Below are positions 23,614 to 32,400 of a DNA stretch of 42,473 bases, one piece after another. The DNA lies in the NCBI RefSeq assembly GCF_000350085.1, contig NZ_CAUM01000132.1, positions 1 through 42,473 of the forward strand, written 5' to 3'. The DNA is from Mesorhizobium metallidurans STM 2683 (GTDB taxonomy: Bacteria > Pseudomonadota > Alphaproteobacteria > Rhizobiales > Rhizobiaceae). The position numbers and the translations under genes are program-made. The notes beneath the pieces are model-generated. The model was not told the origin of the DNA. It did not search any database and was given only the letters and a program-made list of their open reading frames with translations. Positions within the stretch are counted from its first letter, which is position 1, and every line of letters starts with the position of its first letter.

Positions 23614-24510
23614 TCAGCCAGCCGCGCCGCAAACCTCCCTTACGCATCCGCGCAACCAGCGATGCACCGGATCGGCGTCGAGCCGCGGGTGCCAGAGCAA
23701 TGAAATCGTTACCTCCAGCATAGCGACCGGAATGGCAAAACTATGCATTCCGGCGCGCAGATTGCCGGTATATCGCTCGGGGACAGTGGCGATCAGATCG
23801 GACGCCCGGGCCAGGGCCAGCGCGGTCGAGAAGCTGCCGACGACCATGACGATGTCTCGCTTCAGCCCGAACGGTTCCAGGGCTTCATCGATCGGCCCCC
23901 TGTCGAGCCCTCGCCGCGAAACGCCGATATGCTTGCCCTCCGCATAACGAGCGGCTGTGATCTCGCCTTGGCTCAGCGGGTGCCCCATTCGCACGACGCC
24001 GATGAAGCGATCCCTGAACAATGCCTGCGTGCGCACCTCCGGACCCGTGGCGCCTCCCACGACGCCCGTCTCCAGATCGATGCTCCCCTCACGCAGCGGC
24101 GTGCTTTCCTTGTCCGACTTCAGCACGAAGCGCAGCCGCACGCCGGGAGCTTCCTCCCTGAGGCGAGCCATCAGGTCCAGCCCGAAGTTTTCCGCAAAGC
24201 CTTCGCGGGCCCGCAGCGTGAACGTCCGGGTCAATTGCCTGAGATCGGGCTTCTCCGCCGGACGCAGGGCCGCTTTGGCATCCTCGACGAGCTGACCGAC
24301 CCGCTCGCGAAGTTCGAGTGCCCGAGGTGTCGGAACGAGACCGCGTCCGGCCCGAACCAACAGCGGATCGCCCGTCGTCTCGCGCAGCCGCGCCAGCGCC
24401 CGGCTCATCGCCGACGGACTGAGCCGCAACCGCCGGGCTGCACGCGCGACGCTGCCCTCCATCAGCAAGACATCAAGGGTGACCAGCAGGTTGAGATCGG
24501 GTGTCGACAT
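23614..24510 (-). CDS. LysR-family transcriptional regulator
   Basis: A 298-residue LysR-type regulator. The helix-turn-helix is at about 18-45 (GSVARAARRLRLSPSAMSRALARLRE). The effector domain follows from about residue 93 (LTRTFTLRAREGFAENFG). It is divergent from an MFS exporter gene, with an inverted repeat GGAAT-N13-ATTCC in the shared upstream DNA, so it most likely controls that transporter and itself. The inducer is unknown. Confidence 0.9.
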   Translation of the reverse strand: MSTPDLNLLVTLDVLLMEGSVARAARRLRLSPSAMSRALARLRETTGDPLLVRAGRGLVPTPRALELRERVGQLVEDAKAALRPAEKPDLRQLTRTFTLRAREGFAENFGLDLMARLREEAPGVRLRFVLKSDKESTPLREGSIDLETGVVGGATGPEVRTQALFRDRFIGVVRMGHPLSQGEITAARYAEGKHIGVSRRGLDRGPIDEALEPFGLKRDIVMVVGSFSTALALARASDLIATVPERYTGNLRAGMHSFAIPVAMLEVTISLLWHPRLDADPVHRWLRGCVREVCGAAG

Positions 24511-24560
24511 GCGCCTGACATAGCACGATTTGACCTGGATGTGGCGTCAAATGCACGAAT

Positions 24561-24583
24561 GGAATGCAAATGATGCGTATTCC
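24561..24583. promoter_or_regulatory. Inverted repeat in the LysR/MFS divergent region
   Basis: GGAAT (24561-24565) and ATTCC (24579-24583) flank 13 bases that include TGCAAATGATGCG. This resembles a LysR-type palindrome lying 51-73 bases from the regulator start and 69-91 from the transporter start. It is a candidate binding site only. Confidence 0.35.
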
Positions 24584-24651
24584 GCCATGTCATGCAGAGG
24601 ACTATTTTCCGGCAGCTCCGTTCCGGGAGCCGCCAGAAGACGGAGTTCACC

Positions 24652-26121
24652 TTGAAGCCAATCGTTTCAGGACAGCCAGTCATCACGGGACAAAATGCGG
24701 CGGCAGTCGCAAATACGGTACGGACACCTTCAATCCGCTGGGCGCTCGCCGGTCTGTCGCTGTCGATGTTGCTTTCCTCGCTCGGCACCAGCATCGCCAA
24801 TGTCGGCTTGCCGAATTTGGCACAGGCGTTCAACGCCTCCTTCCAGGACGTCCAGTGGATCGTGCTGGCTTATCTCCTGGCGATCACCACGCTGATCGTC
24901 AGCGTCGGACGGCTCGGCGACATCGCCGGCCGCCGCCGGCTGCTGCTGGCAGGGATCTTCCTGTTCGCCGCGGCCTCCGGCCTATGCGGCATCGCGCCCA
25001 CGCTCTGGTGGCTCATCGCTGCCCGGGCGGCGCAGGGCCTGGGGGCAGCCATCATGATGGCCCTCACCATCGCCTTTGTCGGCGACACCGTTCCGAAAGC
25101 AAGGACCGGCAGCGCCATGGGTCTGCTCGGAACGATGTCCGCGATCGGCACCGCGATCGGCCCATCGCTCGGCGGTGTCCTGATCGCCGGCTTCGGCTGG
25201 CGGGCAATCTTTCTCGTCGCGGTGCCGCTGGGCATGCTGACTTTCTACCTCGCGCACTGCCATTTGCCGGTCGATCGCGTCGAGCCGAAGGCCGATCGGG
25301 CCGGCTTCGACACTATCGGTACGTTGCTGCTCGCCATGGCGCTCGCGGCCTACGCGCTCGCCATGACGGTCGGGCGCGGCAGTTTCGGTTCGCTCAACAT
25401 GGCGTTGCTGCTGGCTGCTCTGTTCGGGATCGGCCTCTTCGTGCTCGCTGAGGCAAGAACAGCATCGCCGCTTGTCCGACTGGCGATGTTCCGCGATCCG
25501 GCGCTGAGTGCGAGCCTCGCCATGAACGCGCTGGTTTCGACGGTAATAATGGCAACGCTGGTGGTCGCGCCGTTCTACCTCTCCCGCGCGCTCGGGCTCA
25601 AAGAGGCTCTTGTTGGGCTGACCATGTCGATTGCCCCGATCGTCTCCTCTGTGAGCGGTATCGTGGCCGGCCGTATCGTCGACCGTTTTGGCGCCCCTAC
25701 GATGGTCGCCGCCGGACTTGTGCTGATGGCGGCTGGTTCGTTCGCCCTGTCCGTGATTCCGGCATCTCTGGGCATTGCAGGCTACATCGCCGCCATCATC
25801 GTCCTGACCCCCGGCTATCAGATGTTCCAGGCGGCCAACAACACCACCGTCATGATGGATGTCAGGCCGGACCAGCGCGGCGTCGTTTCCGGCATGCTCA
25901 GCCTGTCGCGCAATCTCGGCCTCATCACCGGCGCATCCGTCATGGGTGCCGTGTTCGCGCTCGCATCGGCGACGACCGATGTGGCAACCGCGCCTCCCGA
26001 AGCCGTTGCGTCAGGCATGCGGATCACTTTCGCCGTGGCGGCAAGCCTGATTGTCGCAGCACTTGCCATCGCGGCCGCAAGCCAGGTCCTCGCAACACGG
26101 CGAACCGGATCGCAGGCATGA
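24652..26121 (+). CDS. MFS drug/solute exporter, DHA2 (EmrB/QacA) type
   Basis: A 489-residue major facilitator with about 14 hydrophobic helices. Motif A is GRLGDIAGRRRLLLAG, and the antiporter motif C is IGTAIGPSLGGVLIAGFGWR. FYLSRALG and the long second half fit the DHA2 group of proton-driven multidrug exporters. The start is a TTG at 24652 with GGAG seven bases upstream; an ATG at 24592 would add 20 polar residues and lacks a ribosome binding site. It is divergent from the LysR gene and ends in a hairpin that overlaps its last codons. Confidence 0.85.
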   Translation: MKPIVSGQPVITGQNAAAVANTVRTPSIRWALAGLSLSMLLSSLGTSIANVGLPNLAQAFNASFQDVQWIVLAYLLAITTLIVSVGRLGDIAGRRRLLLAGIFLFAAASGLCGIAPTLWWLIAARAAQGLGAAIMMALTIAFVGDTVPKARTGSAMGLLGTMSAIGTAIGPSLGGVLIAGFGWRAIFLVAVPLGMLTFYLAHCHLPVDRVEPKADRAGFDTIGTLLLAMALAAYALAMTVGRGSFGSLNMALLLAALFGIGLFVLAEARTASPLVRLAMFRDPALSASLAMNALVSTVIMATLVVAPFYLSRALGLKEALVGLTMSIAPIVSSVSGIVAGRIVDRFGAPTMVAAGLVLMAAGSFALSVIPASLGIAGYIAAIIVLTPGYQMFQAANNTTVMMDVRPDQRGVVSGMLSLSRNLGLITGASVMGAVFALASATTDVATAPPEAVASGMRITFAVAASLIVAALAIAAASQVLATRRTGSQA

Positions 26122-26122
26122 A

Positions 26123-26147
26123 AAAGGCCGGGACTGGCCCGGCCTTT
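26123..26147. terminator. Bidirectional terminator between two convergent MFS genes
   Basis: AAAGGCCGGG (26123-26132), loop ACTGG, CCCGGCCTTT (26138-26147): a perfect 10-bp stem. On the minus strand the stem is followed by a T5 run, a good intrinsic terminator for the Bcr/CflA-type gene. On the plus strand the T-run is only three bases. Confidence 0.8.
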
Positions 26148-26167
26148 CCCCGGAGGTCTCGTGATCG

Positions 26168-27373
26168 TTACTCGGCCGGCGCTTCGACTGCTTCGCGACC
26201 GCGGCCGATCGTGACCTTGGCCAGCGCGAAGGAGATCACGGCGCAAAGCGTGATGCCGGCGACCATCGGTAGCGGCGTTCCGTCGAAGAACACGCCGGCG
26301 ACACCCATTGCGACCGCGCCGATGGCGAAATGCAGCGTGCCCATCAGCGCCGAGGCGGTGCCGGCGATTTCGCCATGCTCCTCCATGGCCAGAACCGATG
26401 TCGTCGGGATGACCAGGCCGAGAAAACCGTAGCCGATGAACAGCAGCGCCGCCATCACGTCGAGCCGGTCGACGCCGGACGCCATAATCGCGAACAGCAC
26501 CACCATCGTCGTCGCATAGCCGACCACCGCGATGCGCACCACGCGCCTGAGGCCGAAGCGCTCCGACAGCAGGCCGGTCAGCTGCGACATGCCGATGAAG
26601 GCAACGGCGTTGATCGAGAAGAACACGCTGTAGACCGACGGCGACAGCCCGTAATAATCGATCAGGATGAAGGACGAGCTCGAAAGATAGACGAAGAAGC
26701 TCGCAATGCCGAAGCCGGCGATGGCTGTCAGGCCAAGGAAGTTGCGATCGCCCATCAGGAAACGGTAGCCTGAAAGCGCCGTGCCAAAGGAGGAGCCGGC
26801 GCGCTCTTCAACCGGCCGCGTTTCCTTGAGCGAGGTGGCGAGCAGGATGGTGGCGAGCACCGCCGCGCCCGTCACCGTCCAGAATACGGCGCGCCAGCCG
26901 AAATTCTCGATGATCTGGCTGCCGGTCAGCGGCGCCAGGATCGGCGACACCGAAAACACCAGCATCAAAAGCGACATCAGCTTGGCGGCTTCGGTGCCGG
27001 TGTGCAGGTCACGCACGATGGCGCGCGGCACCGCCATGCCGGCGCTGGCGCCAAACCCTTGCAGGAAACGGAAGGCGATCAGCCATTCGATGGTCGGCGC
27101 CAGCGCCGAGCCGACGCCGCCGACCATGAACAGCGCCAGGCCGCCATAGAGCGGCAGCTTGCGGCCGACCATGTCGGAGATCGGCCCGACAACGATCTGG
27201 CCAAAACCCATGGACAGGAAGAAGATCAGCAGGCTCATCTGCACGGCGGCCGTGCTGGCGTTGAGATCCTCGCCGATCGAAGGCAATGCCGGGAGATACA
27301 TGTCGATGGCGAAGGGGCCGATGGCGGACAACAGGCCGAGCACGACCGCAATGCGGAGGAATTTAGGACTCAT
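26168..27373 (-). CDS. MFS multidrug exporter, Bcr/CflA type
   Basis: A 401-residue major facilitator with 12 predicted helices. FAIDMYLPALPSIGEDL in the first helix and the following loop is the hallmark of Bcr/CflA drug efflux proteins. Motif A is GPISDMVGRKLPLYGG, and SPILAPLTGSQIIENFGWRA is motif C. ATG 27373 gives the usual N terminus (MSPKFLRIAVVLGLLSA); the open frame runs 24 codons further upstream. It is divergent from a TetR regulator that probably represses it, with inverted repeats in the 187 bases between them. Confidence 0.9.
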   Translation of the reverse strand: MSPKFLRIAVVLGLLSAIGPFAIDMYLPALPSIGEDLNASTAAVQMSLLIFFLSMGFGQIVVGPISDMVGRKLPLYGGLALFMVGGVGSALAPTIEWLIAFRFLQGFGASAGMAVPRAIVRDLHTGTEAAKLMSLLMLVFSVSPILAPLTGSQIIENFGWRAVFWTVTGAAVLATILLATSLKETRPVEERAGSSFGTALSGYRFLMGDRNFLGLTAIAGFGIASFFVYLSSSSFILIDYYGLSPSVYSVFFSINAVAFIGMSQLTGLLSERFGLRRVVRIAVVGYATTMVVLFAIMASGVDRLDVMAALLFIGYGFLGLVIPTTSVLAMEEHGEIAGTASALMGTLHFAIGAVAMGVAGVFFDGTPLPMVAGITLCAVISFALAKVTIGRGREAVEAPAE

Positions 27374-27504
27374 GATGCAGGCTTCTTTCGAATCTGGTTG
27401 CCGCCGCGGACCGGCGTCTAACCCTAGGACGTTCCATCCCGTCAAATTCCTACCCTGCAGGAGCGAATTCTTCGTCCCTGCCGAGCGAAATCTCTTTATG
27501 TCAG

Positions 27505-27520
27505 GTCTACAAATTTAGAC
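27505..27520. promoter_or_regulatory. Inverted repeat in the MFS/TetR divergent region
   Basis: GTCTA-N6-TAGAC is a perfect 16-base palindrome located 132-147 bases before the MFS start and 41-56 before the tetR-type start. It shares the GTCTA/TAGA halves with a second palindrome over the regulator's -10 box. It is a likely operator for the TetR-family protein. Confidence 0.5.
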
Positions 27521-27523
27521 ACT

Positions 27524-27556
27524 CTTGTCCATTTCGTCAATCACGTCTATATAGAT
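27524..27556 (+). promoter_or_regulatory. Promoter of the TetR-type gene with palindrome over its -10 box
   Basis: CTTGTC (27524-27529) and CTATAT (27547-27552) are spaced by exactly 17 bases, a near-consensus alphaproteobacterial promoter. +1 falls at about 27559, two bases before the ATG at 27561, which has no Shine-Dalgarno sequence. The mRNA would be essentially leaderless. The palindrome TCTATATAGA (27546-27555) covers the -10 box and would allow autorepression. Confidence 0.55.
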
Positions 27557-27560
27557 TTTC

Positions 27561-28250
27561 ATGAAGCTCGGCGTTTCTCCTGACATCATCCCGCCACGCG
27601 GCCATGAGGCCAAGCGTGTCTCCATCATGGATGCCGCCAGTGAGGTGTTTTGCCGCGAGAGCTTCGCCGGCGCCAATATCGACATGATCGCCGCCGAAGC
27701 CGGCGTGTCGCGCCAGACGATCTACAACCACCATGGCGACAAGGAGAAACTCTTCGTCGCCATCGTCCGCGATCTCACCGAGCGCTGCAATGCCGGTATC
27801 TTCGCCACCATTTCGACCTTTCCCGACCAGCCGAAGGATCTCGAAGCCGACCTGATCGCCTTCGCCGTGCGCTTGAACCAAAACTGCATCTGCAACCGCG
27901 ACGGAAAATTCCTGCGCAAGCTGATCCAGACCGAGGGCGAGCGCTATCCCGAACTCTTCGCCGAATGGCGCGAACAGGGACCAGGCAGGACATGGCCGGC
28001 GATCGCCGCCCGTTTTGCCCGCCTCGCCCATGCCGGCTTCCTCGACATCGACGATCCCGATGTCGCGGCGCGCCAGTTCCTGGCGCTTGCCAATGCCGAA
28101 TTGCAGACCACCTTCATGCTCGGCGGCACGCCTGACGAAGACGAAGTGCTGCAATCCGCGACACATGGCGTGCGCACCTTCCTGCGCGCCTTCGGCAAGC
28201 GGCAGCCTGCGGCCAGCGCCGGCAAACAGGGCGCGCTTGCCAACGCCTGA
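27561..28250 (+). CDS. TetR/AcrR-family transcriptional regulator
   Basis: A 229-residue repressor. The N-terminal helix-turn-helix spans about 20-66, with NIDMIAAEAGVSRQTIYNHH and DKEKLFVAIV as the recognition and following helix. The C-terminal ligand domain (LNQNCICNRDGKFLRKLIQ onward) resembles the AefR-like group. It is divergent from the Bcr/CflA-type exporter, the usual repressor/efflux arrangement. The start codon has no ribosome binding site, and the promoter position predicts a leaderless transcript. The ligand cannot be read from the sequence. Confidence 0.88.
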   Translation: MKLGVSPDIIPPRGHEAKRVSIMDAASEVFCRESFAGANIDMIAAEAGVSRQTIYNHHGDKEKLFVAIVRDLTERCNAGIFATISTFPDQPKDLEADLIAFAVRLNQNCICNRDGKFLRKLIQTEGERYPELFAEWREQGPGRTWPAIAARFARLAHAGFLDIDDPDVAARQFLALANAELQTTFMLGGTPDEDEVLQSATHGVRTFLRAFGKRQPAASAGKQGALANA

Positions 28251-28448
28251 TGCATGCCGCCCAAAGCCGGCCATGGGCTCGACCCGAGGGTGCTCGGCGG
28301 TTTGGGGACAACGACATGCATGAAATAAGGCGATCAAATCTCAGGCATCGCTGTCTCGCATCTGCACCGTCGGCCTCTATATCCGGTTTACGCCGCCCTC
28401 AAGCTTGATTACAGCTATGCGGACGATTCAACGGAACCTGACTGGCAT

Positions 28449-28982
28449 ATGGCCGACGACCACATCCGCTACGACATTCTGGCCCAGGAGGCGTTGCGCG
28501 GCGTCATGCGCAAAGTCCTGGCCGAGGTCGCGCGCACCGGCCTCCCCGGCAACCATCATTTCTTCATCACCTTCCTGACCGGCGCGCCGGGCGTGCGCGT
28601 GTCGTCGCGGCTGCGCGAGCGCTATCCCGAACAGATGACCATCGTCATCCAGTTCCAGTATTGGGATCTGAAGGTCACCGACACCGGCTTCGAGGTCGGA
28701 CTGTCCTTCTCCGACGTGCCGGAAAAGCTGGAAATCCCGTTCTCGGCCGTGCGCGGCTTTTACGACCCGTCCGTCAATTTCGAGCTCGAGTTCGACGTGA
28801 AGACGGAAACCTCGGCGGAGGACGAACCGGCCACCCAGCCTTCCGAGCCGCTGGCCATCGTCGCCGAGAAGAAGCCGGAAACCAAGAAGAAGGCCGCCGA
28901 GGCCGAAAAGAAGCCGGCCGCGGCCGACGCCGCGGCCAAGGGCGCCGACGTGGTGTCCCTCGACGCCTTCCGCAAGAAGTAG
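28449..28982 (+). CDS. sspB: SspB-family ClpXP adaptor protein
   Basis: A 177-residue SspB of the alphaproteobacterial type. Residues 1-115 form the substrate-binding fold (HFFITFLTGAPGVRVSSRLRERYPEQMTIVIQFQYW). A flexible alanine/lysine-rich linker follows, then a conserved-looking tail (GADVVSLDAFRKK) in the position of the ClpX-binding motif. SspB tethers ssrA-tagged proteins to ClpXP; the tag source, ssrA, lies about 6 kb upstream in this window. A CTATAT box at 28377-28382 is a possible -10 element. Two small genes follow on the same strand. Confidence 0.9.
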   Translation: MADDHIRYDILAQEALRGVMRKVLAEVARTGLPGNHHFFITFLTGAPGVRVSSRLRERYPEQMTIVIQFQYWDLKVTDTGFEVGLSFSDVPEKLEIPFSAVRGFYDPSVNFELEFDVKTETSAEDEPATQPSEPLAIVAEKKPETKKKAAEAEKKPAAADAAAKGADVVSLDAFRKK

Positions 28983-29000
28983 CCCGACGGGCCGCGCGAG

Positions 29001-29237
29001 ATGGCCGACATCGTCAATCTCCGCCATGCCCGCAAGCAGAAGGTGCGCGCGCAAAAGGAGCGCTTGGCCGAGCAGAACCGGACGCTGCACGGCCGCTCCG
29101 GGGCTGAGCGGGAGCGTGACCGGCTGGCCGCCGACAAGAGCGAGAAGTTCGTCGCCGGCCATCGCCGCGAAAAGCCTGGCGACCAGAGCATCGGACCGAA
29201 AAGTGCGCGGCGGTTTTCGGATGAGTCCGATACCTGA
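29001..29237 (+). CDS. DUF4169 family protein
   Basis: A 78-residue, very basic and charged protein: MADIVNLRHARKQKVRAQKE with RERDRLAADKSEKF further on. This is the DUF4169 pattern, a short mostly helical cytoplasmic protein common behind sspB in rhizobia. It lies 18 bases after the sspB stop and 11 bases before the next gene, so the three probably form an operon. No function is known; the charge suggests binding to nucleic acid or an acidic partner. Confidence 0.85.
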   Translation: MADIVNLRHARKQKVRAQKERLAEQNRTLHGRSGAERERDRLAADKSEKFVAGHRREKPGDQSIGPKSARRFSDESDT

Positions 29238-29248
29238 AGTGAAGTGAA

Positions 29249-29479
29249 ATGACCCCGGTCGAAAAGCGCTCGGTGACCATCCACGGCCATCGCACCAGCT
29301 ATTCCCTCGAAAAACCCTTCTACGACGATCTCGTCGCCATTGCAGCGGCACGAAAACTGACGCTTGCCGCGCTGGTCGCCGAAATCGATGAAAGCCGGCC
29401 GCGCGACGCCAACCTGTCGTCGGCGCTCAGGCTCTACGTCCTGGACTGGGCCAAGCGAGGGATGAAAGGTTCTTTGTAG
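29249..29479 (+). CDS. Ribbon-helix-helix domain protein
   Basis: A 76-residue protein with RSVTIHGHRTSYSLEKPFYDDL (strand and first helix) and LTLAALVAEIDESR, then LSSALRLYVLDW. This is the ribbon-helix-helix family often annotated next to DUF4169. It may be a small DNA-binding regulator, but the family is not characterised biochemically. It is the last gene of the sspB operon. Its TAG stop abuts the stop codon of the convergent AsmA-family gene with no gap. Confidence 0.82.
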   Translation: MTPVEKRSVTIHGHRTSYSLEKPFYDDLVAIAAARKLTLAALVAEIDESRPRDANLSSALRLYVLDWAKRGMKGSL

Positions 29480-32400
29480 CTATCCGCCGTCCAGCGATTT
29501 CAGCAAATTTTCGATCGATGACGGTTTGAGCTTTGGCGCGGCTTCGGCCGGCGGCGGATTGTCAGACGGATTGTCGTTGGCCGGCGGCGCACGCTCCACC
29601 TTCGGCGCCTGCGCCGCAGCCTTGCGTTCGGCGTCGAGCTTGGCTTTTTCCTCGGAGGCGATCCGCATTGCTTCCTCCGCTTTCTGGCGCTCTTCCTCCT
29701 CGGCTTGTGCCTTCCTGGCTGCCTCGGCGGCCCTTCGCTCTATCTCAGCCTTGGCTTCGGCCTCAGCCTTGGCCTTCGCTTCCTCTTCTGCCTTTGCCTT
29801 TGCTTCGGCGTCTGCCTTGGCTTTGGCTTCGAGATCCGCCTTGGCCTTGGCTTCCGCTTCGGCCTGGGCTTGTGCCTCGGCTTCGGCCTTCGCCTTGGCA
29901 TCAGCCTCGGCTTGCAGCCGCGCCGCTTCTTCCTGCTTGCGCAATTCCTCGGCTGCCCTGTCGCGCTCGCTCTGCAGGGCCGCGTAATAACGCACCTCGC
30001 GCCGCAGCCGCTGTTTCTCAAGCAGTGCCGCCTGCATCGCCTCGACCCGCTGCTGCTCCTTTTCCAGCGCGCGCTGCGTCAGGAACTGCGCCAGCGGCTC
30101 GCTGTCGAATTGCCGTTTCGGTGCGCCGAACGGTCCGTCGACGCTGAAATTCAGGGTCGGTTCGGAGCCGACCAGTGCCTCGTCGCCCGGCCGATAGGTG
30201 ATCGCACCGTTGGCGGCGACCGTGCTGGCATTCAGGTCCGCGCTGATGTCGGCGGACAAGGTCGCCGCCGGATTGTCGAAATTGACCGGTGGCGCCCTCA
30301 GCGTGCCGCCGGCAATGGTAAAGGCGATGTCCGTATCTCCGGCCGGAAAGCTGCCCGCGGCGGCGATCTGCGGTGCGAAACCAGCGGTCTTGGCCGCGTC
30401 GATGTCGCGCCCGATCGCATCGGCCTTGGCGATGAAGGCACCAAAGGCGGCGGGATTGACCCCGGCAATGGCCAAGCCCTTCAGCGCGGCGGTCCCCGAG
30501 CCGGACAATGCCGCAATCATCGCATCGACCGATTTGCCGCTGCTCGAAAGCGCCGTCGAGAAATCGCCGTTTCCGCTGATCCCGGCCTCCGGCAGCACGG
30601 TGGACAGGTCAGTGCCGGCAAGCTTCATCTGGCCGGAAAAAAGCCCGGTGCCTTCAGTGTTCTTCAGTTCGAACAGCCCGGTAAGCATGCCGCCGAAGAG
30701 CTTTGCCTTGAGATCCGACACACGGATGCCTTCCTGGTCGAGCTTCAGCGACAGCGTCCCATCATAGGCCGTGGCAAGCGGACCGGCGGCCAGCGCCGCC
30801 GTGGTCAGGTCGAGGTCCGCAGTGAATGGCAGGCTGGACTTCTGGCTGAAAGGAGCGGTCGGCCAACTCCCCTTCGTGTCGAGAAAGGCTTGGTCACCGA
30901 ACAGCATCACCGCCATCGGATCGAGATCGAGTTCATCGAGCGCCAGAGCACCGGCAAGATGGGGCAATCCATCCTTGGCGTCGACATTGACGTCGCCGGA
31001 AACCGCCGCCTCGTTGACGGTTCCGTTGAGACCGCTCAGCACCAGGAGGCCGTTGCCATAATCGGCATCGGCCGCAAGCGAGGTCGACATGCCTGACCCC
31101 ATATTCGGCAGGCCGACGCCGGTCGTCATCAGCCAGGGCTCGATGTCGGTGGCCTCGAGGCTGACCTTGCCCTTGGCCGTCGGGCCTTGCGGCGTCTCGG
31201 TGACCGTTCCGTCGAACCCGGCCTTGAAATCGTTGCCGGCGAGGCTGAAGCTCGTCGCCATGCCGCCGCCAAACGTGCCCTTGGCCGAGACATCGGTGGT
31301 CGCCTCGCCGAGCATGCCGAGCGGCAGCGCGGGCAGGCCGTAGAGCGCCAGAAGCGCCGTCGCGTCGGCATTCCTGGCATTGAAGGTCAGCGTCATTGGC
31401 GCCTCGAGCAGCCGGTCGGCCGCGCCCTTGCCCGAAAGCGATGCCGAAAAGGCCGAGCCGCCGGCCTTTCCTTGCGCGCTGACCGCGAGCCCCGTCGTGC
31501 CGTCGCCATTGCCGGCGGCACTTGATACCAGATCGACGCGCGCGTCCTGGAACAGCTCGGGATAGGCCGCCACGCGGGTCTTCAGCCCTTCGAGTATGGC
31601 ATTGTCCGGATAGTGCTGCGCCGCCACGTCGATCAGCGGCTTGAGATCGACGGCAACCACCGATGCGTCAAGCTTGCCGGTCGGGCTCTGCGGGAAATCC
31701 TTGACCCGGCCGGTGGCGCTGATCGAGGCGCCGGCAAGTCCGCCCACTGAAAGCCGGTCGATTTCGAGCAACCCGTCGCGCAGCCTCATTGCGGTATCGA
31801 CCGTATCGGCGGTCAGCCCGCCGGCGCTGACCGGCCCGGCCTTGATCTGGAAATCGAGATCTCGGTCGGAAAACCGGTTGGCGCCCTTGTCGCTGATGAA
31901 GATCGAGGCGAAGGCCGCAAGGCCGTCGACATCGAGTTCGCCGCCTTCGAGCCGCATCAGCACCGACGGCTTGGCGTCGTCGGGCTGGCTGGAATCGATA
32001 CGGCCGGAAAATTTCGCCTTGCCGAGCACGAGTTCGAGGTCGCTGAAAGCCTGGCGCTTTTCGGTCAGGTCGACATTCGCCTTGAATCCTGCGGCCGGCA
32101 GCCGGCGGATCGCCTCGTCGACATCCTTCGACAGCCAGGCGGCAAAACCTGACGGCTGCGCCACCGCCAGAAGCAACGAACCGGTGAAGCCGAAACGGCC
32201 CTCGACGCTGAGCATGCCATTGGCTTCCAGCTTGGCGCGGCCGGGCAGCGTCGCGGCCAGCGACTTGACCGACCAGCCGCCTTCGGTCGGCTCGGCGGAA
32301 AGGCGCACGTCGCGAACCGTCGTGTCGCCGGCGACCACCGCTGGCAGCTTGACCTCGACGGTGCCCGGTATGGTCGGCTTCGGCAGGCCGAGCAGTGCCT

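Noticed and set aside
29705..31096. Long plus-strand frame (463 codons) inside the AsmA-family gene
   Set aside because: It is an antisense shadow of high-GC coding DNA; the minus-strand frame shows real domains and the plus frame shows none.
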